From Pratylenchus scribneri (taxonomy: Eukaryota > Nematoda > Chromadorea > Rhabditida > Pratylenchidae), in the NCBI GenBank assembly GCA_030063045.1, contig JAQSEB010000079.1:1116001-1180000 (forward strand): 64,000 bases of DNA, in the 5' to 3' direction. The notes below the pieces were generated by a model, which saw nothing but the letters and a program-made list of their open reading frames with translations, had not been told where the DNA came from and did not search any database. Made by a program: the position numbers and the translations under genes. Shown here piece after piece: positions 37,011 through 51,014 of this stretch (within the stretch, counting starts at the first letter, position 1; each line of letters starts with the position of its first letter).

Positions 37011-37404
37011 TAGGTATCTTAACGCTAACAGGCAATCTATAATGGATGTTGGGAATGGAGGGAGAGAAAAAAGATGGAAAAAAGAGGCGAAACTATTCAT
37101 ATTTTGGTCAAAATACTTCATTATTTTGGCCTATCTTTTCCTAGGCCACAGGAATTGATGAGATGGGCATGATCTCTTTAGCCGCTCGCAAGCAAAAAAT
37201 CAAAGCAGTCAAGAAATTTTCCCGAAAAGCAGCCAATTTTATGGACCGATGGTTGTTTTCACATTTAAAACGACGGTTTTCGGAGGTCAATTTTCATATA
37301 TTCTAAAATTTTATCCCATTTCCATCTTCTCGATTGCTTTGCCAAAAAACTTTATAGAAAATTCATCCTTTCTCCATTTTAATTGAACTAAAATTGCGGG
37401 AACA

Positions 37405-40400
37405 ATGCGTCGGCAACTGATTTTGATGGCAGTGGCCTTCATGGGATTTAAACTTTTGTTGGCCAATTTGCCCGCTGTCAAATGTGCTGATGCTGATAAA
37501 GGTAATTCTAACGATTCTAACCTATCTATGAGAGTTGACAGCCATCCTAAATAATTGCCAAATGGCTTCCTTGTTACATCCAAATACGAGTATATTCAGA
37601 TCAGTAAAAGGTCCACACAATTGAAATCTAATTTTGTCAACTCATTAAAATACAAATTGATAAATAAAAAATTTTGAAATTACAAAAAATTAAACAAATT
37701 TAAAATAATATGAAAATTTTAACCCTTTATTACAGAGAATGATGACATATCATCAAGAAATATATTCGTTGGCGGACTATGGCATGAGACAACCCACAAG
37801 GCATTGCGCCGATATTTTCAGCAATATGGCGAAGTTGAAAAAGTCATTCAAATTGAATTAAAATTTCATTAAAAAATAATTGAATAATTTCAGGCATTTG
37901 TAAAAATAGATGAAAATAGTGGAAAAAATCTGGGCTATGGATTTGTGCTAATGAAAGATAAAGAGGGCGCTGATAGGGTTTTGCAGGAGTAATTATTTTT
38001 ATATATTTCAAATAATATTTACTATAATAAAATTTGCAGAAATCCAAATCACTTCATTGATGGACGATTCGTTGATGTAAATTTGGCTTCCAAACCAGAA
38101 GACAATAAGCATTTGGCGGCTCATTTAAACTCAATGAATGAGTTGCCTCAATCCCAAGTAAATAAAAAAATCGATTTTTTTAAATATGCTATTTCTTTAA
38201 GAAACCAAATCCAAATATTGATGGCCAAAGAGCAAATGCAAATTTGACCTCTTTAAGGGTAAACGCACGGAACTATAAACCGTTGGCTTCTCGCTATACC
38301 TCAATGAATCCAACGCCTCAATTTCAGGTAAAAAAAGGTAGGTTCTTTTCCGTTTGATGACACCCTAACCAAAATTGATGAAAATTATGTTCTAGGGGTA
38401 ATTTTGATTGCTGATCACGAATCTGAGCTTGAAATTAAGCTCAAGCAACACTTTGAACTTATTTAGGTTTTCTATGCTGCAATCTCTGAACCCTAATTCT
38501 AGTCTAAAACTTTATCTCAAGTAGAACCTTAACATTATATGTGAAAATAATTAAGATCATAACTTTTTTAATTTGAGTTTTATGCAAAACTAATGGTAGA
38601 TTCGTGAACAGCTCACAAAGGCATCGATTAAATCATTATTTGATCAAAAAATTTTCTACACTTTTTTCCTGTTTAAATCCAAAGGAGAGACCCTTTACTT
38701 TTCCAACTTTATATTTCACGTAACTCACGTGAATGACGTGAAACACAAAAAATAAGCTCAAATTCGTGATCGGCACTCTACCTCTATGACATTTAATCAA
38801 TTTTGGTTAGGGTATCACCAAACGGAAAAGAACCAAAAGGTATTTTCGATATCAAAATTCTTTTTAATATATTTAAAAATCCGCTGGTACTTTTAGTGGC
38901 GGAGGAAGGAAAATCCAAATACGAACATTGTTGGCCAGACATCAAATGTGCCTTCTGCCTATTTAGTGGCAAACCCACATAGCAATGCACCTTTGGCATC
39001 TAGTTCCAACTCACGCAACCAGCAAGTAGATAAAAAAAATATTCAAAATTATAATATAATTGAAAGGCAATCGTAAAGAATCCGCATCCCAAAAATTTTT
39101 TTGTTTAATTTTTCAAAAATTGGTTTGTTTTCGGGAGCGTAGAATACGAATCTGACATTATTATATCTTATCATCTTGGTAAGAAAATGTCAACTTTTAC
39201 CAAGGAGATGCAAAGAGGGAGTCAAAGGGCATGTTTCACGAAAATTTTTTTACATAGCCAAATAATAGCTCAATCAACGCAGCTCGATGAGGAGAGTCCA
39301 ATGGTAGCATTTTTATAAGGTAATATGGAGTTATTGACAAGTTATAATCAAAAAAATATCTATCTTGGTAAGGTATTTAGACCTCTAACTTGAAGGAAAC
39401 GCAATGAAATAAAGTGATTCCTTTGTACTCATCTCATCGAGCTGCGTTGATTTAGCTATTATTTGGCTATGTAAAAAATTTTCGTCAAACATGCCCTTGG
39501 TTCCCTCTTTGCACTTCCTTGGTAAAAGTTGACATTTTCTTACCAAGATGGTAAGATATAACAATGTCAGATTCGTATTCTACGCCCCCGAAAACAAAGC
39601 AATTTTTGAAAAATTAAACAAAAAAAAATTTTTTTTGGGATGCGGATTCTTTACGATTGCCTATTAAAATTCCTGTTGGTTATTTAGGGGAGTAGGGTAG
39701 AGGAAAAAATATATGGGCCTGTTGAAAAAAAGATCGATAAGATGAAAATGTTATCAACAAATTTAAAGTTGCCTAATGAGATTATAAATAAACCCAACTT
39801 TCGATTTTAGGCCTTTAAAGAAATCCATTTCTTGAATAATAATTGGAAATTTTTAAATATTATAAAAATTTTTCTTTCTTCATTGTTCCAGCATTCTGCT
39901 CCGCAAAATTCACATTATATGATTTTTGCAAACGAGGAAGGAAAGTTTATCCAACCGGGCATTCTTCACCCGCCGGCCACACAAAATTCGAACTATATGA
40001 TTTTTGACACCCCAAACGGAACGTTAGCACATCCCCTTCCGAATTCGACTGCTAGACAATTTCAACGGTAAGAATCACGAAAGAGAGAGAGAAAGTGGGT
40101 ACTGTACTGGTTATGATTGTATCGTTGAATGGAAAAAGCAAAGCAATAGGAAGAATTAAAGAATTACTAAAATTATTTTTGTCAAATATAAATGATTGCA
40201 GTTAAGATTTGAAATTAATAAAGAACGGAATTTACTAGATGTTAGCCTATGGAATTAGACAATTTCTATTATTTTCTGTAACAAATAAAATGGTAAATGG
40301 GTTTTTTAATCATAAAACAATAAAACGATGTCCAAATCAGACTTTACATAAATTTTAGCCAGTTATTTTTTGATTATTTGTCGATTTTATTTTGTATTAC

Positions 40401-43400
40401 AATTTTGCATAATTGAATATCTAGATTCTTTGCATTTATAAGTTAAATAAACAATATTCAATTCCTTCTGTAACAAAATATTCATAATCTTATTAACTAA
40501 ATAATTGAATCTTGTTTAGCTCTTTGACTAGGCATCTGTCAATGTTAAACTCAAGGGCTGCCACTGGAGGACAACAACCAACAACGAATGTAAGTATTGG
40601 ACAATCATCTCAAACAGGATCAAGACGGCATGCTTATGGTCAGTATTTTCTTATAAATGATCCAGAGTCTTTTAATTTTCATAGACCTATAAGAGTTTTA
40701 ATTAAGGTAAAATTTGGTAGTAAAATTTATAAAATTTAAAGACTCTACCCATCAAAAACATCCTACTGAATCGGAAGTGAATGGGAGAATTATAAAATCG
40801 CTCCAAAGACCTAGATCAGCGCCATCTGTTCTTCAAGCAACAGGCAAGTTTTTGGCAATTAATGAACTTATAAATATTTAAAAGTATGGTAAAAATTTCG
40901 TACTACGACATGCGGACCCGACAATTGCGGACCAAACGGTCTGGAGCCGAAGGTGGTAAAGCTAGAATGGCATTGTTTATAGCATATTATTAGGCATAAA
41001 ATTAGCTACAAAATGACATCAAAATTTTCCACCAAATTATGGCCAAAAAACCTTTGATTTAATTAAAATTGCGATTTTGACGGTTTTTGGCCATAACACG
41101 GTGAATACTCAAAATTTGCCAAACCTTTTGATATTATTTTGTAGCTAATTATTTGCCTAATAATATCCTATAAAGAATGTCACTCCTGTTTTACCAGCTT
41201 CGGCACCAGACCATTTCGTCCGCATGTGTCGGCCAATCAAAATTTGAATCCAATTTTAAGGCGCAACGAGTCACAATCTTTCTTCTTATAATAATGAACA
41301 ATGGTTTGAGCGTTATTCCGTTAAACGCAATAAAAATGAAAGAAATAATCAGCAAAATATAGTGTTTGATACTGATAAAAATAAAAAAGATTCAACAGTG
41401 AAAGACAAAAAATCCATAGAAAAAGAATCGGAAATAATTGAAAACAATGCAGCGAAAAGAGATGATCCAAAACATGCATCATTTGGTAAAAATTTTAATT
41501 TTTTCCAATTCCAAAACATTAAATACGGAACTTATTTTAAAATGTTATATTTTGAAATTAGAGATCGGATTTTTAGATTTTGATTCTATTTTATATGTCT
41601 CTGATTTGATGAGAAATGTATAAATAATGTTTTTATACATTTATTAAATAGCGTTTTTAAATATTAATTTCATGTTTCTGATGTAAACATTTAGTAATTT
41701 TAGTAAATTTAAATTTATTGTATTTTTTACGACCGAAAGAGCCAATCACTCTCTTTAGTCATAAATTTCAGAAATTAAGAATTTCGAGACCTGGGAAAGC
41801 ATAAAATTTTTGAAAATTTTTAATTGTAAAAATATTTCATATATTTAGGAAATACGGAAAATTTGGTAGATAATGAACCGGAAAATGTTTCCACTTCTCA
41901 TTCTCATAGTGGTGAAAAAAAGAAGGAGAGAAAAGAAGCAAAGGAAACGGGAATGGCTTCTAAAGATAATTTGGTTTCAACAAATGTGGAGGATAAAAAT
42001 AAAAAGAGTTGGGCAGATATGGCCGAGGATGAAGAACAAATGGAGGAAAAAGTAATAAAAGAACAAGGTATAGAATGTATTAAAAATTGTGAAAAAATCA
42101 GTGGAAAAATAGAAAATAATTTTTTTTAAATTTATCAAATTACATTTTTTTAATATTATAATTAATTATTTTTCACATTAAAATGTATTATCATACTTAT
42201 ACTTTTGATTAGAAGAAAAAACACAAGCCTCCGTCCTCAAATCGACAAGTGAACATCATCCAACAATGGCGGCAAAAACACATAAGGCAACAGGAGAAAA
42301 AGGAGAAATTGAAGGTAAAAAGATAGAATGGAAATTTTTATTCAAGAATGCCAATCTTTTCTATTTTAGCTGGGAAAACAAATGTTAATGCTATTGTTGA
42401 ACACCATAAACATGAAAAATACGATCATAAAAATGATGAAGATGAAAAAGTACTAACAATCAAAGAATTTCCGAAAATCCATGAAAAGACAGAAATGATG
42501 TATGTTGACCGACATATGCCAGCAGACAAAGACCATAAAATTATTAATGAAAATGCTGATAATGTAATCGAAAATGTTGAAGTCCCTCCTGTAGTATCAG
42601 GAAAATCTTATCTTAATGCTTTTCAAACATCCCCTTCGGCTGCTGAAAAGGTCAAAATGGTACATTCTTTAGTAGCATCAACATCAAAAGGAGGAGCTGA
42701 AGATGCCATCAAAAAGAAGAATTTGACATATAAAGATGAAAGGAAAAAACAAGGTAGACAAAAGATTTAGCATTCAATTTTGTAAACCAAACAGATAGAG
42801 CTTATTATACATTATTTCTATCTAATTACCTTAAATTTCTATAATTATGTTCAAACGCAAAAATTGCATTAAATTATTTAAAATAGTTTTTTAAATACTA
42901 AAATCCAATAATTCTGAATCAAATTAATAAATTTTTTTTTAATAATTTGCTCTCTAATTTAATATAGGAAGTCATTTAATTTGGCGAAAAAAATACTGAA
43001 TTTGGCGAAAACTTTTCGTGTCGAAAAATATTATATTTTTGAGGCCATATAACTTGGCCAAATCAGACTTCTTTAAGATTCCCTAACCCCTAGCCCTTAG
43101 CCCCTAATCCCATGCCTGCCCTGAACCTAACCCTAGCCCTAAACCCCTAATTAGGGCCAAGTTATGGGGCCTCAAAAATATAATATTTTTCGACACGAAA
43201 GGTTGTTGCCAAATTCAGTGTTTTTGTTGCCAAATTAATATTATCTCATTTAATATATTAAACACATACATCTTAATAAGTTCTTAACGACAAATCGGGG
43301 AATAGTTGTAAATATATTTTATGATTAATTTTTATTTAAATAAATGACAATAAATGGCACCAAAAACATAAAATTAACAAGATTTTTAAAATAATTTATT

Positions 43401-46400
43401 TTTTTATTAATTATTAAATTTTTAATTCAATTTAATTGAGTTCATTTTCTTTTATAATCAAACAAATTTCTTTTCGTAATGGATTAAAATTTAAAAAAAA
43501 TTCGAAATTTGTAAAACAATTTTTTATCATAGAGAGTGATGACAAAAGAAAACTATTCGTTGGTAATCTACCAAAAAGCGCAACGGATGAAATATTGCGC
43601 CTTTATTTTGAGCAATTTGGCGGCGTTAAAGAAGTCATTCACATTGAATTCAATTTTCATTAATAAAATTAATACTTTCAGGCCATAGTAATCAGAGATC
43701 CAAACACACAAGAAAGTCTAGGCTTTGGTATTGTTACGATGAATAAAGCAGAGGACGCTCACAAAGCTTTGAAGTAATTTTTAAATTATATATTTTTCAA
43801 ATAAACTTACCCAAAATTTAGTAATCCGCCGAAGATTTATGGCAGAATACTGAATGTGGAGGCCTATGATGCGTCAAAGCGAAAAAACAAGCATTTGGCG
43901 ACTACCCTCAATTCACCAGATCAATTGCTCAAATTGCAGGTATTAAATTTTTTTTTAAATTATTAATAAACCGGCTGGTCCTTTTAGAGGGGAAAGAAGG
44001 AAAATCAAGATCAAATTATTGAAGACCAGATGCCAAATTTGAATATGGCTGATAATAAGCATTTTCCGGCTCTCTCCATTATAAAAGAAGAAAAACATTT
44101 TGACAGGCATTTACCAGCACAGCATAGCGATAAGCTTACCAAGGACAATGCTAATATACCCTATAAAAGTGATCAAGTCCCCGATTTACTACCCAAATTA
44201 TCATTTCTCAATGTTGCGAAAACATCCTCAACGTCATCAAAAAATAACAATATGGAACATCCAGCATCAACATCAAAAATAGAAAAAGCTGATGAGGCCA
44301 TTAAAAATAAGAATTTGGCAAATACAATTAAAACTGAAGAAAAGTCAGGTAAACCAAAAATTTAAAGAATCATGGGAATTAGTAGCAAAAAATTGACATG
44401 AAATAAATTCAATTTTTTATTTGACAAAAAAGGGTGGGGAAGATTATAATAAATTATATAAACAATCAATTAATTCAATTTTATATCATAATTTACAAAA
44501 AATTGAATCAATTTAAAATAATGTTTAATATAAAAAATTAATTTTTTTTATCACAGTGAGTGTGAATGGTGACAAAGATTCAAGAAGATTATATGTCGGC
44601 GGGTTATCATATGAGACAACGGATGCAACATTGCGTCAATATTTTGAACAATTTGGCCCAATTGAAGAAGTCATTCATAATGAATTCAATTTTCATTAAT
44701 AAAATGTAATATTTTAAGGTTAGGGTAAAAACAAATGAGCAGACTGGAAAAAGTAGGGGCTTTGGATTTGTAACAATGAGATATAAAGAGGACGCGGACA
44801 GCGTTTTGAAGTAATTTTTTAAATATATTTCAAATAATAATTACTACACAAAAATTAGTTATCCATATCCGATAATCATTGACAACTGGGTAGCGAAGGT
44901 GGAATTGGCCAAGCCGCGGAAGGAAAATGCACCAATTGGTTTGTTAAAATATTAAATAAAATTGTCCATTGTCATTGGTCCTAGACCCAAAAATAATTTA
45001 AATACATTTCTTAGAGTTCGAATGATTCGGTTGGAAAAAGTTGGCATATTTTACAAGATAAAAAAATATGACTAAAATGATTTAATATTCGAAATCATCG
45101 ACCTCGAAGATTCTTTAAAAATAACTTTATATTTTTTTCAAAAAAAGTAGCTTACCATACCAACCACAAATGTTAAATTATTTTCTTGATTTCGCGTCTG
45201 GACCATAAAACCCAAATTTTGAAATCCATAAAATATTTTACAAATTTAGGAAAAATAGAAAATTTGACTCATGTTGAAGCCGAAAATGTTGCATTTTCCG
45301 AGGACAGCAAATTAATCGGTCGGAAGGGAGACCATAAAAAAGGTGAAAGAACTGGAAAAAATAGCAAAGAATATATAAGGAGAGAGCAAAAGCAAAGAAA
45401 GCGGGATTACGGGTTCTAACTTCTAAAGAGACATAAGGCATAATATACTTATGAATATATTTTATGGCCATTATTAGGATGGCCATTGGGTACTTCTTAA
45501 TTATCTCTGTTCACATTTTTTTGAATGTAGGGTTTCCCTTACAGGTATTTAGGGTTAAGATTATAGAAATGTGAGATGATAACCTAACCCATAAAATAGT
45601 AACCCTATACAGGATCACTCATAAGAAGCAACCCAAAAAGTATACACATATAATTACCAGCAATTATTCTGAATTCTAAAAGAAAATCGATAAAAAATTT
45701 ATTTCTAGGAGGCGACAGCATTCCTAATAAGAATAAATTTTCGACACTAGAAATAAATGAAAATGATGGATCAAAGACAGAAAAAGAAACAAAAAATGAA
45801 GATAAAGAGCCAAAGAAGGAAGAACAGTACGAATCATCGACGAATTTGGTGAAATCTGGTAAGGAAATTTTTTTCTTTTATATAAAAATTACTCGATAAA
45901 ATTGCCAAATTTTGTCATCCTTTTAGAATAGAATTTACTATGAAAAATCATTTCTCATTAGAATTTTACAAAATCTTGTCCTTTCAATGGTGATTTTAAA
46001 TTTAATTAAAAAGAAAAGCGACAATTTTATTTTATAATTGGAGTCAAATTTCATAATAAAAAAATCTACAAAAATTATTATATACTTATCTGTTGATTAG
46101 GACGTCATTCATATGCTTCTGCACTCCTCAAGAAGAAAAGCGAAGATCAACCAACAAAGGCCGCACAAACACATATGGCAACGGAAGAATCCAAGAGTGA
46201 AGGTAAAAAAAAGATAGGGATCACATCCTGAACGCATAAACCCAAAAGACATACACCTAAAATACATACCATACACCCTAAACAGATAAAACATACAATC
46301 GAAAATAAATACAAACCAAAACGCATACATACAGAAAGAAAACACAAACACCAATTATTATTTTTCAAAAGTAATATGAAAAACATGGTATTAACCAAAA

Positions 46401-49291
46401 ACCCCTACATATCCGTTGCCCTGCTCTGGTCTTGAACCCATGCCGGCCCTATCCTAGTCCTACCCTACCCTAGCCCAAACTATGAAATTAAAAATGGTCA
46501 TAACTTTTTTATTTTTGAGTTTTACACGAAAACAATGTTATATTCAATTAATAGTACCAGTGAAAAATCTTTTGTTTTTTAAAATTTTTTTTATAAATCA
46601 GTATTCAGTTATTAATGTTTTTCACGTTTATTTTGAAAATAAAAATTAGTATATATGTTTTGGGTGTATACGTTTAGGATTATGCGTTTTGAATTGACCC
46701 CAAGATGTGATGGAAATTAATGTCAACCTTTATGTTTTAGTTGAAAAAACAAGTATTGTTGCTAATGACGAGCATAATAAAACAGAACAAATGCCACAAC
46801 ATGCCGAAAACATTGACACGGATGAAATGCCCACTATCGATGAAACAGCAACAGATCCAGAAGATGAGCTTGGCGAAGGAAATAAAGAAACTGAAGGCAA
46901 TTCCTCTCTTCATGTTCCAATTCACCCATCGTCTTCACAAGAACAAGGCTTGCTTTTTTAAAATATTACTAAAAAAATATTCGGACAAGGTCAGATTCGA
47001 AATATCAATCCCATCTAATTGTTTTCTCTTCAGAAAATGATAAATTTTCTTAGCTTGAAGTTTTTAAAATTAAGACTATATTTCGAAATAAAAATATTTA
47101 GTTATTAAAATTCTTCCAAATAAGGCGCAAATTTGCATATTTTTATAACGGCAGATTTCTTATAAATTATTTTCAAATTATTAAGAAATGGTAAAATTAA
47201 TCAATTTTATTCTTTTATTATTGATAATCTTCCTTTTAAGAGAAATTAGGTGAAAATAGAAGAGGAACTAAAAAGGGAAATAAAAAGACAAAGAAAGGAG
47301 ATGCTAAAAATGTTGGTTCCGGAGGAAATAATGCGGAAATATCAGAGTTGGCTAATTTGGGAGATTCAGAAAATCAAAAGAAATCCACCAAAGCTGGATC
47401 TTCCTCGGATGTTATGGCCAAAGCCGCTGAGAAAAGTTTAGCGGAACGAGTGATGAAACGAGCGAAATATCTGAGCGATAGCCTTAATCAGTTTCAATTC
47501 CAAAGTAAATTAAAGTTCATTTTTTAAAACAACAATTAATTTTAAATTTATTTATTGAGTCGGAAAATTTTTGAATCCTGAAAATCTTGTTATTGCGGTG
47601 AATTTAAAAAATTTCGATTTTTTATTTAATTTTTTAGAATCCTGAAACAAATTCTGAATATACGAGACTTCTAAATGATGCATTAAGTCATCTGAACGGA
47701 GCTATAACGTGAGACGTTTTGCTAAATAATATTTTATGAACTTAAAATAAATAAGCATTTTAAACAATTATTCTTCTGATATAATTTCAACAAAAATTTT
47801 TCCTTTTGTGGGATACACCTAAAAAATTTTCGTGTGAAAATTGGCATTTTTTATAATTAGGCCAAAATAGGGACCAAAACTGATTTTTTTCCTGCTATAA
47901 TACCTAGCCTTAGCTAAATCTAGATCTAAAGAAATCTTATTTAACAATTTTTTATGGTTAATTTTGATTGTCCTTATAACTATTAATTTTCAAAAGCTAG
48001 ATTTGTACATAAAAATCTAACAATTTTATGGAAATAAATTCAATTATTTTATTAAATAAATTCTTAATGTGTTAACTATAAATAAAATAGCAATATTATC
48101 TATTAAAATTTTAGTCGCGAAATTATCAAATTAATCAGAGGAGGTCTTCAAGAAAGACGTTTAAAATACATTCGACTAATTGGAGCGGGCAGTTTGCGTC
48201 AAAAAAATGCACTATACATATTTGATAAAGAGATGCGTGAGGAAGAAGAGGCTGCAATGGAACTGGAATTTCTTAGAAAAGGGGTGTTTAATGGATATTA
48301 TTTTGATAAAATTTACAGACAACAGCGCCAAATATTTGCCATCTATCAATTGGCGTTGACCAAACGAGTGAGTTTTTGTTATAAATTCTGGGAAATTTTT
48401 TTAATAAATTTTGTAATATAAATTCTGGAAATATAAATTTAGGTTAAATCTAAATTTCATTTTACAATTCCGAAAATTATTTTCCTGTAGAATTTGTTTA
48501 TTTTAATTGGTTTTTATCAATAAAATATACTATTAAAATTTTTTTATATATTTGTGCAAAATAATTAAGCATTAAATATTCAGCGATTTTTGAAAGAATA
48601 ATTAAATTTTTCATTTATTTCTATTTTATTTAATGAAATCAATGATTTTTAAATAATTATTTTCAAAAAGCTTGAAACTAATTCCTTTTGGTGTAAGGTA
48701 ATTATTTTAAATTTTAAAAAATATTATTGTCTTCTCGATAACGAAACACAGATAGCTGATCTTTTCAAACCGAAACATGTCACTGTTGAAGATATTCATT
48801 TCGATGAGGATGATTCAGAGGAGCAATTTTTGACAAAAGAATACGAATATACAAAAATTTTAAGTGACGATATAAACAAAGAAAATTTAGTCGATATTCC
48901 TTCTCAAGTTAAAAAAATGGATTCTGCCGATGTCACTCTGATCATTATGCTCAATTGTATGCTTTATGGCCATTTATAAAATACATTATTTAAATATATC
49001 AAATAAATTAAAAAATACAAACATTTATTCTGAAATAATTTTCCAGGCCCTGCAAAAATGACAACGGATTTAATCGAATCATATGGAGAGAATTATAAAC
49101 AATTGATTTTAATCGAAAGCAGCATGCATAATCAATATGATAAAAAACATCCCAACTATAATGATAGAGAAAGAAATCGACAGAAATTTCAAATTAGAAA
49201 ACCATTGCCCGCATTTCTGACCGATCATGTGTTCAAACAAAAAGATGTAAGCGATGTACAAATTTGTTATGCCAATGTGAAGAAGAATTAA
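37405..49291 (+). CDS. Gene B: secreted protein with three RRM domains
   Basis: Thirty exons close in frame to about 1521 aa (TAA 49289-49291). Exon 1 (37405-37501) is a signal peptide (LILMAVAFMGFKLLLANLPA). RRM1 is 37736-38157. A Pro/Asn linker follows, then the shared exons 39892-40067 (HSAPQNSHYMIF), 40520-40638, 40742-40843 (RPRSAPSVLQATG, ending in a GC donor) and 41261-41485. Lys/Glu linkers contain KKSWADMAEDEE. RRM2 is 43533-43939 and RRM3 44557-44938. More linkers reach a C-terminal helical domain (47250-49291, e.g. REIIKLIRGGLQERRLKYI), which I do not recognise. Weak points: the GC donor at 46947 (otherwise a stop at 46959) and a 29-nt exon at 47560-47588. RNP motifs imply RNA binding; the signal peptide implies secretion, so site of action is open. 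Confidence 0.75.
37736..38157 (+). other. Gene B RRM1 cassette
   Basis: Exons 37736-37842, 37894-37988 and 38040-38157. RNP2 is NIFVGGL. RNP1 is KNLGYGFV. The third exon ends the fold with NPNHFIDGRFVDVNLA. Confidence 0.85.
38333..38842. mobile_element. MITE in gene B intron with 8-bp target duplication
   Basis: The element 38341-38834 (494 bp) is flanked by AAAAGGTA on both sides. Its ends are inverted GGTTCTTTTCCGTTTGGTGA-like repeats continuing into CCCTAACCAAAATTGAT. Confidence 0.85.
39063..39662. mobile_element. Foldback of about 600 bp in gene B intron
   Basis: Inverted ends AGGCAATCGTAAAGAATCCG continue for over 200 bp per arm (CATTTTCTTACCAAGATGGT, TCATCGAGCTGCGTTGA). No coding capacity and no clear target duplication. 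Confidence 0.8.
40905..41235. mobile_element. Foldback family 1, copy 2
   Basis: Between gene B exons ending 40843 and starting 41261. Ends ACGACATGCGGACCCGACAA and TTTCGTCCGCATGTGTCGGC; same inner sequence as 34565-34935, more diverged in the centre. Confidence 0.75.
42976..43238. mobile_element. MITE in gene B intron
   Basis: Inverted arms of about 70 bp (TTTGGCGAAAAAAATACTGA, TTTCGTGTCGAAAAATATTA, TTTTTGAGGCC) enclose a core of CCCTAACCCCTAGCCC-like sequence. TTAA lies at both ends, compatible with a TTAA target site but possibly chance in AT-rich DNA. Confidence 0.7.
43533..43939 (+). other. Gene B RRM2 cassette
   Basis: Exons 43533-43633, 43682-43773 and 43822-43939. RNP2 is KLFVGNL. 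RNP1 is degraded (ESLGFGIV). Confidence 0.85.
44557..44938 (+). other. Gene B RRM3 cassette
   Basis: Exons 44557-44669, 44719-44810 and 44859-44938. RNP2 RLYVGGL, RNP1 KSRGFGFV: all aromatic RNA-contact positions are present. Confidence 0.9.
46210..46710. mobile_element. Probable MITE in gene B intron
   Basis: Inverted segments GATCACATCCTGAACGCATA (left) and TATGCGTTTTGAATTGACCC...AAGATGTGATG (right) face each other. The interior contains runs of CATACA and CCCTAGCCC-type sequence. Confidence 0.5.
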
Positions 49292-51014
49292 GTATATTGG
49301 ATGAAAGAATGTGGAAAAAATTGTGGAAAACATTTTTAACGAGAAAATTTATGGCTAATTTCATGGGATTTTAAAATTTATAAGTTTGGAGATGTTTTCG
49401 AACTTTTTTGAACTATTATTAATCTATGGGAAAATTATAAGAAATTTCTTCTTTGGATTTTTAAACATTTGTATTTTATTTTAATTGGAGCATAAATTTT
49501 GGTGTTATGTTTAAATTTAATCTAAAAAATTTGGATTTTATACCTTTCATTTCAATTCATATATTTTAATTATGTGTCAAATTTATAAAAAATTTTAATA
49601 AATTTTAAAAAATGATGTCAGCTCAATTTTAGCACTCTCTCTAAACCGAATAGGTAATGCTTTTTTTAATTCCGTGACCATTTTTGATGCGACATAGCAT
49701 ATATTTAGCACATAATATGATGTCTACAACTAAACTTCAATACTTAACTGTGCTAAATTGACTCGCTTCGGATTTTATGGCCATAAAACCTATTTTTCTG
49801 CCACTAGAATTGTCTAAAAATAAAATCAATATGTCATTTGTAGAGGATTTTATGGGCTACTATAATATTTGTAAATGTTTCCTTTAGTTGTGCCGATCTC
49901 AGGGATGCCATCTCAAAAAACTAAAAAAAAGTAAACTGACCAAAACCATACAAAATTTTTCAAAAAACAGGCAAAAAATCTGCCATGCTTAGAAACATCC
50001 AAAAAAAACAAAATAAATGGTTATAAAATTTTTATTTTTCATATTTAACTTCTAATTTTAATTTGACTTATTTGAGCAATTCTTGTCAGAGAAATAAAAC
50101 AAAATAAATTAAAATTTCCCTGGTAGGGAAAAATTTCAAGCCAAAAATGGCAGTGAAGCCTAAAATTTAGACCATTTTTAGTAAAATATAAATATCGGAC
50201 TAATTAATCCTGGGAATTTATGAAAAACCTAGTAAAAATCTGATAAAAACAAAAACCTTGCAAAAACATGTCCAAGACCCCCAAAACCTGGAAAATTCCA
50301 GGTTTTCCAAGTATTATGGTACCTCTGGCCGATCTACGCTACCGAGTGCCAACCTGGTTCAAATGAAGAGATAGATAGCGGGCATTGGTGGATAGCCGGC
50401 AAAGATCGGCAGAAGCTAGCGCAAAAATGACATTACGCTAAAATGGGAAGCTGATGGAGTAGCGAAATGGATGCGCTCTCGCGAAAAATGGGATTGATGA
50501 AGGATTGATATGGCCAAATTTATCTCAAAAAGTGAAAGACTGGCCATATTGTAGAGCAATAACCCATTCAGCAACCTTCTGATTTCTTTTTCGGCATTCC
50601 AATAAAATTTTGGAGTGGAAAGGAGTAAAAGAGATGAAGAATTGATGTGATAGAGGGAAAATTGATTGAGGAATCTAATAACAATTTTGCCATCAAGCCA
50701 GCGGCTGGAACCTCAGTCACTCCAACCTGTGGGAATTCTGTAGCTAAAGCCAACCAGTTTCCCGATAATCAATGAAAAATCCAACCTGCAATTCTCCATC
50801 AAATTTGTTTGTCAGAGCCTTGCTTTTTATTTCATCCTTCAAAAAAAAAAATGCGCCTTGCTTAAAATGGTAGTTTATGATGACTGAAATTCCATAAATT
50901 TAATAAATCCTTCCCATTTTATTTCTCCCAACTGCGCAGCAAAAAAATCTTCATCAAATATAAAATTAAAATCCATCTTTATTTTATTTGAATTTAATGA
51001 AAATTGAGAGAACA
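49292..51014. other. Spacer between genes B and C
   Basis: Holds a half copy of foldback family 2 (about 49690-49900) and, at 50340-50760, sequence related to the spacers upstream of A and B (GCGCTCTCGCGAAAAATGGG, TATGGCCAAATTTATC). No exon found. AAAATTGAGAGAACA directly precedes the gene C ATG. Confidence 0.5.

Noticed and set aside
46741..46961. Stop codon at 46959 as the end of gene B
   Set aside because: Exons from 47250 on continue in consistent phase to a stop at 49291; a GC donor at 46947 is preferred, although an isoform ending here is possible.
47250..47441. Alternative frame VKIEEELKREIKRQRKEM
   Set aside because: The phase-1 frame (GENRRGTKKGNKK onward) joins its neighbours, runs through to the donor at 47504 and resembles the other linkers.
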